From the NCBI GenBank assembly GCA_913044255.1, contig CAJWOI010000169.1, positions 1-6,319 on the forward strand: 6,319 nucleotides of DNA, written 5' to 3'. The DNA comes from an uncultured Alphaproteobacteria bacterium. Its GTDB lineage: Bacteria > Pseudomonadota > Alphaproteobacteria > UBA7887. The notes beneath the pieces were generated by a model, which saw only the letters and a list, made by a program, of their open reading frames with translations, was not told the DNA's origin and ran no database searches. Positions 1 to 6,319 of the stretch are shown here, in pieces; position 1 is the first letter of the stretch, and each line of letters starts with the position of its first letter. Made by a program: the position numbers and the translations under genes.

Positions 1-222
1 AAGCAACACCCCTTTACGATTTCCGGACCAGGCCCCGCACAACAAACCAACCCCTTCTTCTTCGGTTGTGAGAGTAACGACATCCATATCGTTCCGCATT
101 TCACACAAGTCGATCAGCGATGTATGAGCAGCATCCGGCACATGTGCGATCAAAGAAATATTTTGTTTGCGCAAAACATCAAAGATGTCTTTATGCCAAT
201 CGATTTTTCCATCTGTCGTCAT
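1..222 (-). CDS. TPP-dependent 2-oxo-acid decarboxylase, alpha (pyrimidine-binding) subunit, sulfopyruvate/phosphonopyruvate decarboxylase-like; 3' part beyond window
   Basis: Only the first 74 codons are present; the gene runs off the left edge. The N-terminus reads DWHKDIFDVLRKQNISLIAH, then VPDAAH (residues 28-33), then TTEEEG (52-57) and GLLCGAW. This matches the N-terminal pyrimidine-binding domain of TPP enzymes, in particular the split alpha subunit of sulfopyruvate decarboxylase (ComD) and the related phosphonopyruvate decarboxylases. One Glu in the EEE run would be the residue that activates the cofactor. These enzymes decarboxylate a 3-substituted pyruvate to the corresponding acetaldehyde in the cytoplasm, and a beta subunit gene would be expected just past the edge. 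The ATG at 220-222 is chosen because GGGG lies 7 nt upstream. An in-frame ATG at 241-243 would add seven residues (MLFWGKS) but has no ribosome site. Family assignment is fairly secure from the motifs; the exact substrate is not, since many ComD-like proteins are uncharacterised. Confidence 0.8.
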   Translation of the reverse strand, partial: MTTDGKIDWHKDIFDVLRKQNISLIAHVPDAAHTSLIDLCEMRNDMDVVTLTTEEEGVGLLCGAWSGNRKGVLL

Positions 223-229
223 CGATTTA

Positions 230-233
230 CCCC
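230..233 (-). promoter_or_regulatory. Ribosome binding site of the TPP-enzyme gene
   Basis: GGGG on the minus strand lies 7 nt before the ATG at 220-222. It favours this start over the in-frame ATG at 241-243. Confidence 0.45.
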
Positions 234-238
234 AAAAG

Positions 239-261
239 AGCATTAATGCTTATGGTTTATA
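239..261 (-). promoter_or_regulatory. Possible promoter -10 box and palindromic operator ahead of the TPP-enzyme gene
   Basis: Between the EamA stop and the TPP-enzyme start, the minus strand carries TATAAA (261-256) followed by the perfect 12-bp palindrome AGCATTAATGCT (239-250). If TATAAA is a -10 box, transcription would begin at about the edge of the palindrome, a usual place for a repressor site. No convincing -35 hexamer sits at the right distance, so this rests on the box and the symmetry alone. The palindrome could also be a chance AT-rich repeat. Confidence 0.25.
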
Positions 262-305
262 GACGATAATTAAGCCGAATCGAGTAAAGGTGCATCTCCA
301 ACATT

Positions 306-1232
306 TTATTTATACGCGGTACGTGATAAGTCTCCGCCCTTACTGGCATAGAGAATCTTATTTTCTCGATAACCAATATATATCACGCTTAAAAATATCA
401 TTGCGGCTCCCAACCAGGTAAAAATACCAGGCATCTCGCCGAATATTACCGCCCCAAACAGTACTGCCCAAATCATTTTTAAAAAGTCCAGAGGCATCAC
501 CACGTTAGTATCTCCCTCTTTCAATGCTTGCGTCATGAGCAATTGAGCAGACGTGCCTAGAATACCCATTATTGCCATGATCCCAAGTTGCAAAAAACTT
601 GGTGTTTGCCACACCAGCAGTGCTGGAATAGCTGAAAACGGCGTCATCAGTATCGTTACGTAAGTAATGATGGTAACACTCGATTCGGTACGTCCAAGTA
701 TTTTGGTTACTATTAACGCAATAGCAAAGAAAAAGGCGTACACAACCACCAACATCTGTCCATGATTAACCGTCTCAAACCCCGGCCGCAAAACAACCAG
801 TGTACCAGCAAAGCCGAATAAAATAGCGGTCCACCGTCTCGTGCGTATGACCTCTCCAAGAAATACGATTGCCAGTAGAGTCGCAAAAATTGGTGCGGTA
901 AACGAGAGTGCGGTCGCATCCGCAAGTGGAACAATACTTAGTGCATAAAAGTAGGATAACACGGCAACCACATTCAAACCGGCGCGCAAACTATGTAGGC
1001 CCAAACGATTGGTCTTGAGAAGAGCTAGACCGTACCTGACAAACCAAGGAAGCAACACCAACAGTCCGAATAAATTTCGGAAAAACGCAAGCTCAAATGG
1101 ATGTAGTTCAGCCGACATATAGCGGATGAGCGCGTGCAACAGTGAATAGCAGACCGTCCCGAAAAACATCAGTCCAATGCCACGGAGGTTCCCACTTAAG
1201 TTACTAATTTCATGTAAATATTTTTGCAGCAA
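306..1232 (-). CDS. DMT superfamily (EamA domain) inner-membrane transporter
   Basis: This is a polytopic inner-membrane protein of the drug/metabolite transporter superfamily, with two tandem EamA domains (about residues 17-149 and 160-288 of 308) and roughly ten hydrophobic segments. Typical signatures are HPFELAFFRNLFGLLVLLPW in the first half, the PLADATALSFTAPIFATLLA stretch leading to FLGE, and the matching LDFLKMIWAVLFGAVIFGE in the second half. Members export or import small metabolites; the substrate cannot be told from sequence. The open frame extends upstream to a GTG at 1341-1343, with an ATG at 1281-1283. I prefer TTG at 1230-1232 because AGGGA precedes it by 7 nt and family members usually begin just before the LRGIGLM segment. 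The two longer starts lack a ribosome site and would add 17 or 37 residues with no counterpart in the EamA fold. About 200 nt separate this start from the iron-sulfur gene, so it may be only loosely tied to the upstream operon. Confidence 0.9.
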   Translation of the reverse strand: MLQKYLHEISNLSGNLRGIGLMFFGTVCYSLLHALIRYMSAELHPFELAFFRNLFGLLVLLPWFVRYGLALLKTNRLGLHSLRAGLNVVAVLSYFYALSIVPLADATALSFTAPIFATLLAIVFLGEVIRTRRWTAILFGFAGTLVVLRPGFETVNHGQMLVVVYAFFFAIALIVTKILGRTESSVTIITYVTILMTPFSAIPALLVWQTPSFLQLGIMAIMGILGTSAQLLMTQALKEGDTNVVMPLDFLKMIWAVLFGAVIFGEMPGIFTWLGAAMIFLSVIYIGYRENKILYASKGGDLSRTAYK

Positions 1233-1239
1233 TTCAGGT

Positions 1240-1244
1240 TCCCT
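1240..1244 (-). promoter_or_regulatory. Ribosome binding site supporting a TTG start for the EamA gene
   Basis: AGGGA on the minus strand lies 7 nt before TTG at 1230-1232. Neither the ATG at 1281-1283 nor the GTG at 1341-1343 has a purine-rich site at a proper distance, so this motif decides the start call. Confidence 0.4.
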
Positions 1245-1429
1245 AGACGCATCGCAAGCTAAGCCCTCTGCAATAAGCCCCATAGAAGTAACATGATTGG
1301 GCCCACTGCAAAGAGCAGCTCCTGCAATAGTTCCGGTAAACACTAGGGAAAAGTACGTATTAAACGCAATCCCGTTATTCTGCTACTAACGCCCACCAAA
1401 CCATTTAACGAATTCTTAAGGCGCCCTCT

Positions 1430-2119
1430 TTACCCATCTGCCGCCAGCAATGGCTGAATTACTTTGCCTTTTAAGTCGATACCAACACCACACTTACATC
1501 CAGGACATTTGCGACAAATCTCCAACCCTAAATCCATAGCCGCACTTAAAGCTTGCTCCCTATCCGAAGCAGTTGCGACCGGGTCAAGGCGGATACGCTG
1601 CAGCTTCAACAGCGAAAACGGGCTACCCCAACGATAAGCACCATTTTCATCTCGTTCATCGCTGTCAGAATCCAGGTTTCGCGCATGCATGGGACAATGA
1701 TCCAAGCATGCATAACACTCAATACAGGCCGTCAAGGCATGATAGTCACTCGGAGCTTCTACATTAAGCTCGTTCCCACGCAAAGAAATTGGGAGCTTTC
1801 CTCGAAGTTGTCGAGCAACACCATCACGCGTCGAAACCATATCACGGACTACTGGAAGTGCTGACACGGCGCTCACTTTGTCCCCTGCACGTACCCGCGA
1901 ACGGCATGCAATACGAGGTTTCCCGTTGATGTCGACGGTGCAGATACCACAAGTCCGGTTTCGGCAACCGTAACGAAAGGACAAGTCGGAAACTTTCGTC
2001 GCTTGTGCTTGGAGCAGAACATCCAGTGCCATGGGACGCTCTCCCGCCTCACGCGGAATGTACTCATATTCTACCGAGCGAGCTTGTCCCTTCCGATAGG
2101 TGATAAGTTCAATCTTCAT
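1430..2119 (-). CDS. Iron-sulfur subunit of a succinate dehydrogenase/fumarate reductase-like oxidoreductase, with 12 cluster cysteines
   Basis: The protein has 229 residues, close to the usual 230-260 of SdhB/FrdB proteins, and carries electrons from the flavoprotein encoded just upstream. The N-terminal plant-type ferredoxin domain shows C52-x4-C57-x2-C60-x11-C72, the SdhB spacing for [2Fe-2S]. The C-terminal domain shows C132-x2-C135-x2-C138-x3-C142-P, and finally C202-x2-C205-x2-C208-x-C210. SdhB normally has 11 cluster ligands, because the middle position of the last group is not Cys, giving [3Fe-4S]. Here C205 fills that position, and the usual last Cys-Pro is replaced by C210-Gly with shorter spacing. 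There is no membrane segment. The ATG overlaps the flavoprotein TGA (ATGA), with AGAGG 4 nt upstream, so the two are translationally coupled. The family is certain; the cluster types are inferred. Confidence 0.93.
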   Translation of the reverse strand: MKIELITYRKGQARSVEYEYIPREAGERPMALDVLLQAQATKVSDLSFRYGCRNRTCGICTVDINGKPRIACRSRVRAGDKVSAVSALPVVRDMVSTRDGVARQLRGKLPISLRGNELNVEAPSDYHALTACIECYACLDHCPMHARNLDSDSDERDENGAYRWGSPFSLLKLQRIRLDPVATASDREQALSAAMDLGLEICRKCPGCKCGVGIDLKGKVIQPLLAADG

Positions 2120-4068
2120 GCCGCCTCTTGGTTGATCTCTTCACGCACCGAATCCGTTTCGTGTTTGGACACAACTGTCTCAATATTTCCCATTACGGAG
2201 TGATAACGTTTCTCTAGAATCTGGTCTTGCAGTGAAACAGGTAGAATGCGAAGGACCTTCAAACCCACTTTTCGCTTTAGGTCTCGTAACACATAAGCCA
2301 GAACACGATTCCACGGCGTTGACGGACGAGACAAACGATCTACTTCGAAATTCGTTTCTTTATTATGGTAAATCGATATCGAATAGGGCTTGCCAAACAG
2401 AACGGAAGTGACGCCGCCATCTAAGCGTATATGAGCTCCAAGGCTGTTTTCCCGTTCCAGCGCAGAAATTGCAATGGCGTCCGCTGTGTCAAGCATGTTG
2501 ATAAATTCTAGATAATCGATCAGGGATTGGTTCCACAGAGTTTCATCGCTGATAGATATCTTCTCTGCATCACATCGGAAACTCGCCGTTTGCTGGAGGA
2601 AATTTTTAATTCCCTTCTCGGTTCTCGCAGGCCCAATACCATTCCATGCTGCCTGTTGCAGATCCTTGATCAAATGTGATCCAGCCTTGTCACCAGACTG
2701 CCCCAAGAGACTCTCATAACGACTCAAATGAGTCGCGAATACCTTCTTTTTTATATCTTGTGAAACTTCATCCGTTGCTTCACTCAAAGCAGCGGCAGCA
2801 CGACCCGCCCGCGCCCCAAAGATAGGTCCTTCCGATAACGAAGTTGAACCAAGGCGGTTGGCACCAAACACGCCCCCCATTGCCTGCCCAGCAGCATACA
2901 AACCTTTAACCCTTGGCCGAGCATCAATGGATACAGCGCTGCCATATTCATCAACCCGAATTCCTCCCATAGAATAATGGGCGCCAGGCCGTACCTCCCA
3001 TTGCTCCCTGCAGTCGGCCGCCCCGCGGCCGAGCGCTTGCCGGACAGTCACCATTACACCGCTTACAGCAGTGTCCAAAAAGTTCTTGTAATAAACACCG
3101 GAACGCCCTGCTTTTACATTAGCGGTAAGATCAAGATAGCAACCATTTCGTTCCGTACCTCGTCCATCTTCAACGGCTTTTACAATGGCGGCTGCACACT
3201 CGGCCCTAGTTCGAAGCATGACGCTATCTAAAATTACTTTCCCATTAGCATCACGTATTACACCCAAATATCCAGCGGTTGCCGGTTCTCCGGCCAGTAA
3301 GCCCTCATAAGATGGTGGATACGTCAAACAAAATGGCAGGAACTGCACTTGCTCCATATCAACCAGTTCCGCCCCGGCACGCACCGCTAAAGCATAAGAA
3401 TCACCCGTGTTACCTCGCATCGTATCGGTATTAGGAAAATATAGTGTGCTCAACCCACCGGCCGCCACGATTACCGCGGGAGAACGTACCGCCAAGAATC
3501 TCCCCTTGCCCGCATCGTAAACTAAACCACCGATCACCGTCGCCCGACCGCTCGTCTCAACAGTAACAATGTCCAGGAACCACGCGTCTTCAAGATAATC
3601 AATTCCAAATCCCTGAACGATCGCATTCCAGGCGGCATGACCGATCGAAAGCCCACCATTATCGTGACCGACCGAGCGTCTGTGCGTATGCCCACCGAGC
3701 GGTATTGGAAGTGCGCGGGGAGCCCCCCGGTTGCTATTGATACGGGGACGTACGCCTTGTCGACGAAGCCAGTCGTAGGCCTCTTCGGAATCTTGGGCAA
3801 ATGCCTGCGTAATTTCTGGAGTAGGTAAATCCCCACCTGCGAGGCGTAGATTATCGGCCAGCATTTCATGACTGTCCGAATCTTCGGCGACCGCCCGCAC
3901 CGTGACAATCCCTTCTGCTATCTTACTATCGGAACATCCAATAGGGTCTTTTGCCACCACCAGGACGCTGGCTCCAGCATTAGAGGCGGCGTGTGCCGCC
4001 GCATTTCCCGCACCACCTGAACCAATAACAATAACATCGTAGTCCACCCAAACCGTTTCCAAGCTCAT
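2116..4068 (-). CDS. FAD-binding flavoprotein subunit, succinate dehydrogenase/fumarate reductase family, probably not acting on succinate
   Basis: This 650-residue protein has the length and order of SdhA/FrdA. It shows the dinucleotide-binding motif VIGSGGAGNAAA (14-25), a substrate/capping region, AAGG (202-205), TGDSYALAVRAGAELVDMEQ (221-240), HYSMGGI (364-370), GLYAAGQAMGGVFGANRLGS (389-408) and a C-terminal helical domain (from about 440). Such proteins move a hydride between an organic acid and FAD and pass electrons to the iron-sulfur partner, here encoded directly downstream with a 4-nt overlap. H364 and R405 match the conserved substrate-binding His and Arg of SdhA. However, the covalent-FAD His position is D47, the HPTG His is L244, and the RGEGG catalytic Arg falls on A259. 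Non-covalent FAD and a different substrate are therefore likely. The C-terminus is soluble. ATG 4066-4068 directly abuts GGAG; a TTG two codons in would be better spaced, so the start is uncertain by two residues. Confidence 0.92.
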   Translation of the reverse strand: MSLETVWVDYDVIVIGSGGAGNAAAHAASNAGASVLVVAKDPIGCSDSKIAEGIVTVRAVAEDSDSHEMLADNLRLAGGDLPTPEITQAFAQDSEEAYDWLRRQGVRPRINSNRGAPRALPIPLGGHTHRRSVGHDNGGLSIGHAAWNAIVQGFGIDYLEDAWFLDIVTVETSGRATVIGGLVYDAGKGRFLAVRSPAVIVAAGGLSTLYFPNTDTMRGNTGDSYALAVRAGAELVDMEQVQFLPFCLTYPPSYEGLLAGEPATAGYLGVIRDANGKVILDSVMLRTRAECAAAIVKAVEDGRGTERNGCYLDLTANVKAGRSGVYYKNFLDTAVSGVMVTVRQALGRGAADCREQWEVRPGAHYSMGGIRVDEYGSAVSIDARPRVKGLYAAGQAMGGVFGANRLGSTSLSEGPIFGARAGRAAAALSEATDEVSQDIKKKVFATHLSRYESLLGQSGDKAGSHLIKDLQQAAWNGIGPARTEKGIKNFLQQTASFRCDAEKISISDETLWNQSLIDYLEFINMLDTADAIAISALERENSLGAHIRLDGGVTSVLFGKPYSISIYHNKETNFEVDRLSRPSTPWNRVLAYVLRDLKRKVGLKVLRILPVSLQDQILEKRYHSVMGNIETVVSKHETDSVREEINQEAA

Positions 4069-4072
4069 CTCC
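4069..4072 (-). promoter_or_regulatory. Unusually placed ribosome binding site at the flavoprotein start
   Basis: GGAG touches the ATG at 4066-4068 with no spacer, but lies 6 nt before an in-frame TTG at 4060-4062. An in-frame TAA five codons upstream of the ATG rules out a much longer protein. Either the ATG is used through a weaker AGGG further upstream, or the protein begins at TTG. Confidence 0.35.
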
Positions 4073-4098
4073 GTAATACCCTGTTACAAAATTTGCCC

Positions 4099-6216
4099 TC
4101 ACGCGACTCGACGCTGATGCAACATAGCAGCACCAGGAATGGCAGCCAAACCAACAAAATTCGAGATCATCTCGGGATACGCCAAAGCAAGTCCCCCAGC
4201 GACGAGAAGAACCCGAGCCAGCGTTGCAGACATATCCCGGGTGAAGGAACCTAGAAACACCAGATGTCCCTGAAGACCGGATGCTATTAATACAATCCCC
4301 ACCATAGCCGAGCCGACTTCCAAGATGATCGTGAACACTTCCCCGTGTAAAACCAGTGCCGGATTCAACACGAAGAAGAAAGGCAAGAAATAAATGATAC
4401 TGCCGAGACGCATCGCCTCAAATCCTGTTCGCATGGGCGTTGCACCGGCAAGGCTGGCAGCCGCGAACGCACCAAGGGCTACGGGTGGTGTGATAAAGGA
4501 AATCATGCCCCAATACAGAATGAAAAGATGCACGGCGATGGGGTCCAGACCGAGGCCGATGAGAGCGGGAGCAAGCACAATGGCAAGAAGAATATATGCC
4601 GCAGTCACGGTCATTCCAACACCAAGAATGAAAGCTGTTGCGGCCCCCATCAACAAGAGGGGTATAAGTTTGCCACCGGCGGCTCTTGTTATTTCTCCCG
4701 AGAATGAGCTCGCCATTCCGGTCATCATTAACCCACCGATGATCAAACCTACTGCAGCCAAAATCGCAACAAGTTCTGCCAACAAACGCCCGCTGGAGTC
4801 GACAAACTCGAGCACTCGATTGAACGAAATTCGGATATGAGTTGGAACGTGACAGAGAAGTAGCAACATTATTCCTGTGCCAACAGGAATCGTTGTCGTA
4901 TAGGTTGCCGACATGTATGTGCTAACCAGTATCACAGCTATGTAGCAAAAAATTCCGGAACCAAGAATATAATACCATGGTTCACGCGGAGTCAGTTTCC
5001 CAAACTGACTAAGAGCCAACAAAATTATGGTTGCATAAAATGGAGCGTGCGCTTCTCGTTTCAGATAAATCAGCAAATAAACCAGCAGAAGAAATCCAAA
5101 CACATAATACCACCCCTCGCCTATGGTCTTTCGTACAGACGGCAGCTCTTCGTGCGGCAATCCTTTGACGTTGTTACGTGCAGCATACGAATCGATTTGC
5201 ACGAACAGTGCGAAAAAATACAAGAAAGAAGGGACAATTGCAGCGGTGGCCACAGCTATATACGGAACTTCCAAGAATGACGCCATGACAAATGCTGTTG
5301 CGCCCATTACTGGTGGCATCAAAACACCACCAGTTGACGCACATGCCTCAATGCCTCCAGCATATCGCGACGGGTATCCAGTGCGCTTCATTGCTGGAAT
5401 TGTCATTGCACCAGTCGTGAGTACATTGGTCACTACACTTCCACTGAGTGATCCGAACAACCCACTCGCGAAAATCGCTACCTTTGCGGGGCCACCACGC
5501 ACGCCACCCAACAGAGCGAAAGCCAAATTGATAAAGAATCGGCCTCCACCGGTCGTCTGCAAAGCTACACCGAACAAAATAAAGCCAATTATCAACGTGC
5601 CGAACACGCGGGTCGGTATTCCTAAAACAGATTCCTCACTCATAATGTGATAGCGGGCAGTTGCTACAATATCTTGTGGCAATCCGGAAAACAGGGCTGG
5701 CATAAAACTAGCGTCAGCGAAAATTGGATATAGAGAAAACAAACCAAAAATTATCGCGATGGCCGGTCCTCCTGTGCGGCGCGCCGCCTCCATGATCAAC
5801 GCCCAAAGAATGAATGCCAGAGCGACGGGAGTGGCTGGGGACAGAAATTCCCAACCCTCTTCTAGGCTACGCAATCCGGTAAATGCGAAATACGCGCCAA
5901 TAGACAAACACGCAATAAATAGGATGACATCATAGCCTGGCACACGATCCCTTGGACTACGAGGCGTACACGGGAAAATTAGGAAAATATTTGAGAGGTA
6001 AAAAGCCAACAACAAGTAAAGATAACTATTGTCTAGAAGCACCACCCCGCTAACCACCTGCAGACCAAGAATTTGGTGTGCAGCAAGTAGAACACCAACT
6101 GCCGTGAAACTTGTAAAAATAAATCGAAAAATTCCTGTTAACTGGCGAAACCGAGAAGGAATCACGTCGTCTTTTTCTGATACTGGCTCCTCGCTCGGTC
6201 TACCTATTGGTTCCAT
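4099..6216 (-). CDS. TRAP transporter fused permease (4TM-12TM, DctQ-DctM type)
   Basis: This is the membrane component of a tripartite, ATP-independent, ion-gradient-driven uptake system for an organic acid. The small and large permease subunits are fused. The N-terminal part (about residues 28-170 of 705) has DctQ-like hydrophobic helices; the remainder is the DctM-like transport domain. Diagnostic stretches are FASGLFGSLSGSVVTNVLTT (249-268), then AMTIPAMKRTGYPSRYAGGI and the following TGGVLMPPVMGA; GVGMTVTAAYILLA (532-545); and WGMISFITPPVALGAFAAAS (569-588). Fused permeases of this type usually work with a TAXI-family periplasmic binding protein, which is not in the window. The frame is open to a TTG at 6265-6267 (722 residues). 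I choose ATG 6214-6216 because GGGATGGA precedes it by 6 nt and the start would overlap the end of the upstream frame by 13 nt. The stop lies 30 nt before the flavoprotein, so import and redox step are co-transcribed. Confidence 0.93.
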   Translation of the reverse strand: MEPIGRPSEEPVSEKDDVIPSRFRQLTGIFRFIFTSFTAVGVLLAAHQILGLQVVSGVVLLDNSYLYLLLAFYLSNIFLIFPCTPRSPRDRVPGYDVILFIACLSIGAYFAFTGLRSLEEGWEFLSPATPVALAFILWALIMEAARRTGGPAIAIIFGLFSLYPIFADASFMPALFSGLPQDIVATARYHIMSEESVLGIPTRVFGTLIIGFILFGVALQTTGGGRFFINLAFALLGGVRGGPAKVAIFASGLFGSLSGSVVTNVLTTGAMTIPAMKRTGYPSRYAGGIEACASTGGVLMPPVMGATAFVMASFLEVPYIAVATAAIVPSFLYFFALFVQIDSYAARNNVKGLPHEELPSVRKTIGEGWYYVFGFLLLVYLLIYLKREAHAPFYATIILLALSQFGKLTPREPWYYILGSGIFCYIAVILVSTYMSATYTTTIPVGTGIMLLLLCHVPTHIRISFNRVLEFVDSSGRLLAELVAILAAVGLIIGGLMMTGMASSFSGEITRAAGGKLIPLLLMGAATAFILGVGMTVTAAYILLAIVLAPALIGLGLDPIAVHLFILYWGMISFITPPVALGAFAAASLAGATPMRTGFEAMRLGSIIYFLPFFFVLNPALVLHGEVFTIILEVGSAMVGIVLIASGLQGHLVFLGSFTRDMSATLARVLLVAGGLALAYPEMISNFVGLAAIPGAAMLHQRRVA

Positions 6217-6319
6217 ATAGAATCCATCCCAGCTTCGACCAACGTCTTGTGACGCAAGGAAAGCCAAAACTCCAGAAAAGCGTCACCAGTGAGCTCAGAG
6301 AATCGGGCGCCATCCCAAG
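6204..6319 (-). CDS. Possible 3' end of an upstream gene, product unrecognised
   Basis: One frame entering from the right edge stays open for 37 codons to TAG (6204-6206). Its peptide, beginning WDGARFSELTGDAFLEFWLS and ending VEAGMDSIWNQ, looks like a normal soluble protein C-terminus: mixed charge, helical, with no odd composition. The permease ATG would lie within its last codons, a common coupled arrangement. I do not recognise the family; it does not resemble the C-terminus of the TAXI binding proteins expected beside a fused TRAP permease. A second open frame (stop 6200-6202) reads less naturally. The short length keeps confidence low. Confidence 0.4.
   Translation of the reverse strand, partial: WDGARFSELTGDAFLEFWLSLRHKTLVEAGMDSIWNQ
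6223..6230 (-). promoter_or_regulatory. Ribosome binding site supporting the ATG start of the TRAP permease
   Basis: GGGATGGA ends 6 nt before ATG 6214-6216. The alternative TTG at 6265-6267 has GGAG only 2 nt away, which is too close. Confidence 0.45.

Noticed and set aside
1344..1429. Transcription terminator or promoter between the iron-sulfur and EamA genes
   Set aside because: Only weak, widely spaced pairings and no U-run after a stable stem; possible -35/-10 boxes fit poorly. Nothing firm can be called.
3534..3908. 124-codon minus-strand frame inside the flavoprotein gene
   Set aside because: Out-of-frame overlap with a conserved FAD domain; the peptide shows no motif or domain.
2116..4068. 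Annotating the pair simply as succinate dehydrogenase SdhAB
   Set aside because: Key residues for covalent FAD and for the catalytic Arg do not match, and no anchor genes are present, so only family-level naming is supported.
4394..4840. 148-codon plus-strand open frame opposite the TRAP permease
   Set aside because: Low-complexity Ala/Pro/Arg peptide mirroring the codons of conserved transmembrane helices on the other strand; a shadow frame.
5123..5650. 175-codon plus-strand open frame opposite the TRAP permease
   Set aside because: It is antisense to a strongly conserved membrane protein region and its peptide (rich in Pro, Thr and Ala) has no recognisable domain; a shadow frame.
6217..6267. 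TTG start giving a 722-residue TRAP permease
   Set aside because: The ribosome site is too close to this TTG, and the extra 17 residues do not look like a family N-terminus; the ATG at 6214-6216 has better spacing and fits the upstream overlap.

Overview
All recognisable genes in this window lie on the minus strand, so transcription runs from high to low coordinates. In that order the window holds: the last 37 codons of a possible upstream gene; a fused TRAP-type membrane permease; a flavoprotein of the succinate dehydrogenase/fumarate reductase family; its three-cluster iron-sulfur partner; a DMT/EamA transporter; and the first 74 codons of a thiamine-diphosphate (TPP) enzyme alpha subunit resembling sulfopyruvate/phosphonopyruvate decarboxylase. 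There is no rRNA, tRNA, mobile element or CRISPR array. The gene types and balanced base composition fit a free-living, probably marine or aquatic, member of the Pseudomonadota. That assignment is inferred from gene content only.

The right half is tightly packed. The permease appears to overlap the end of the upstream frame by 13 nt. The flavoprotein follows the permease after 30 nt, and the iron-sulfur gene overlaps the flavoprotein stop by an ATGA junction. These genes are almost certainly one transcription unit. The left half is looser: about 200 nt precede the likely start of the EamA gene and 83 nt separate it from the TPP-enzyme gene. That second gap contains a perfect 12-bp palindrome next to a TATAAA box and could hold its own promoter and operator.

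A reasonable joint reading is uptake and first-step oxidation (or reduction) of an organic acid. The TRAP permease imports it with an unseen binding protein, and the soluble flavin/iron-sulfur pair performs a redox step. A 2-oxo-acid decarboxylase such as a sulfopyruvate-type enzyme may act downstream, with the EamA protein possibly exporting a product. The substrate cannot be read from the sequence.

The most interesting element is the redox pair. The flavoprotein lacks the covalent-FAD histidine, the HPTG histidine and the RGEGG arginine of true succinate dehydrogenases. The iron-sulfur subunit has an extra cysteine exactly where Cys converts the [3Fe-4S] centre of fumarate reductase to [4Fe-4S]. 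No membrane-anchor subunit gene is visible.
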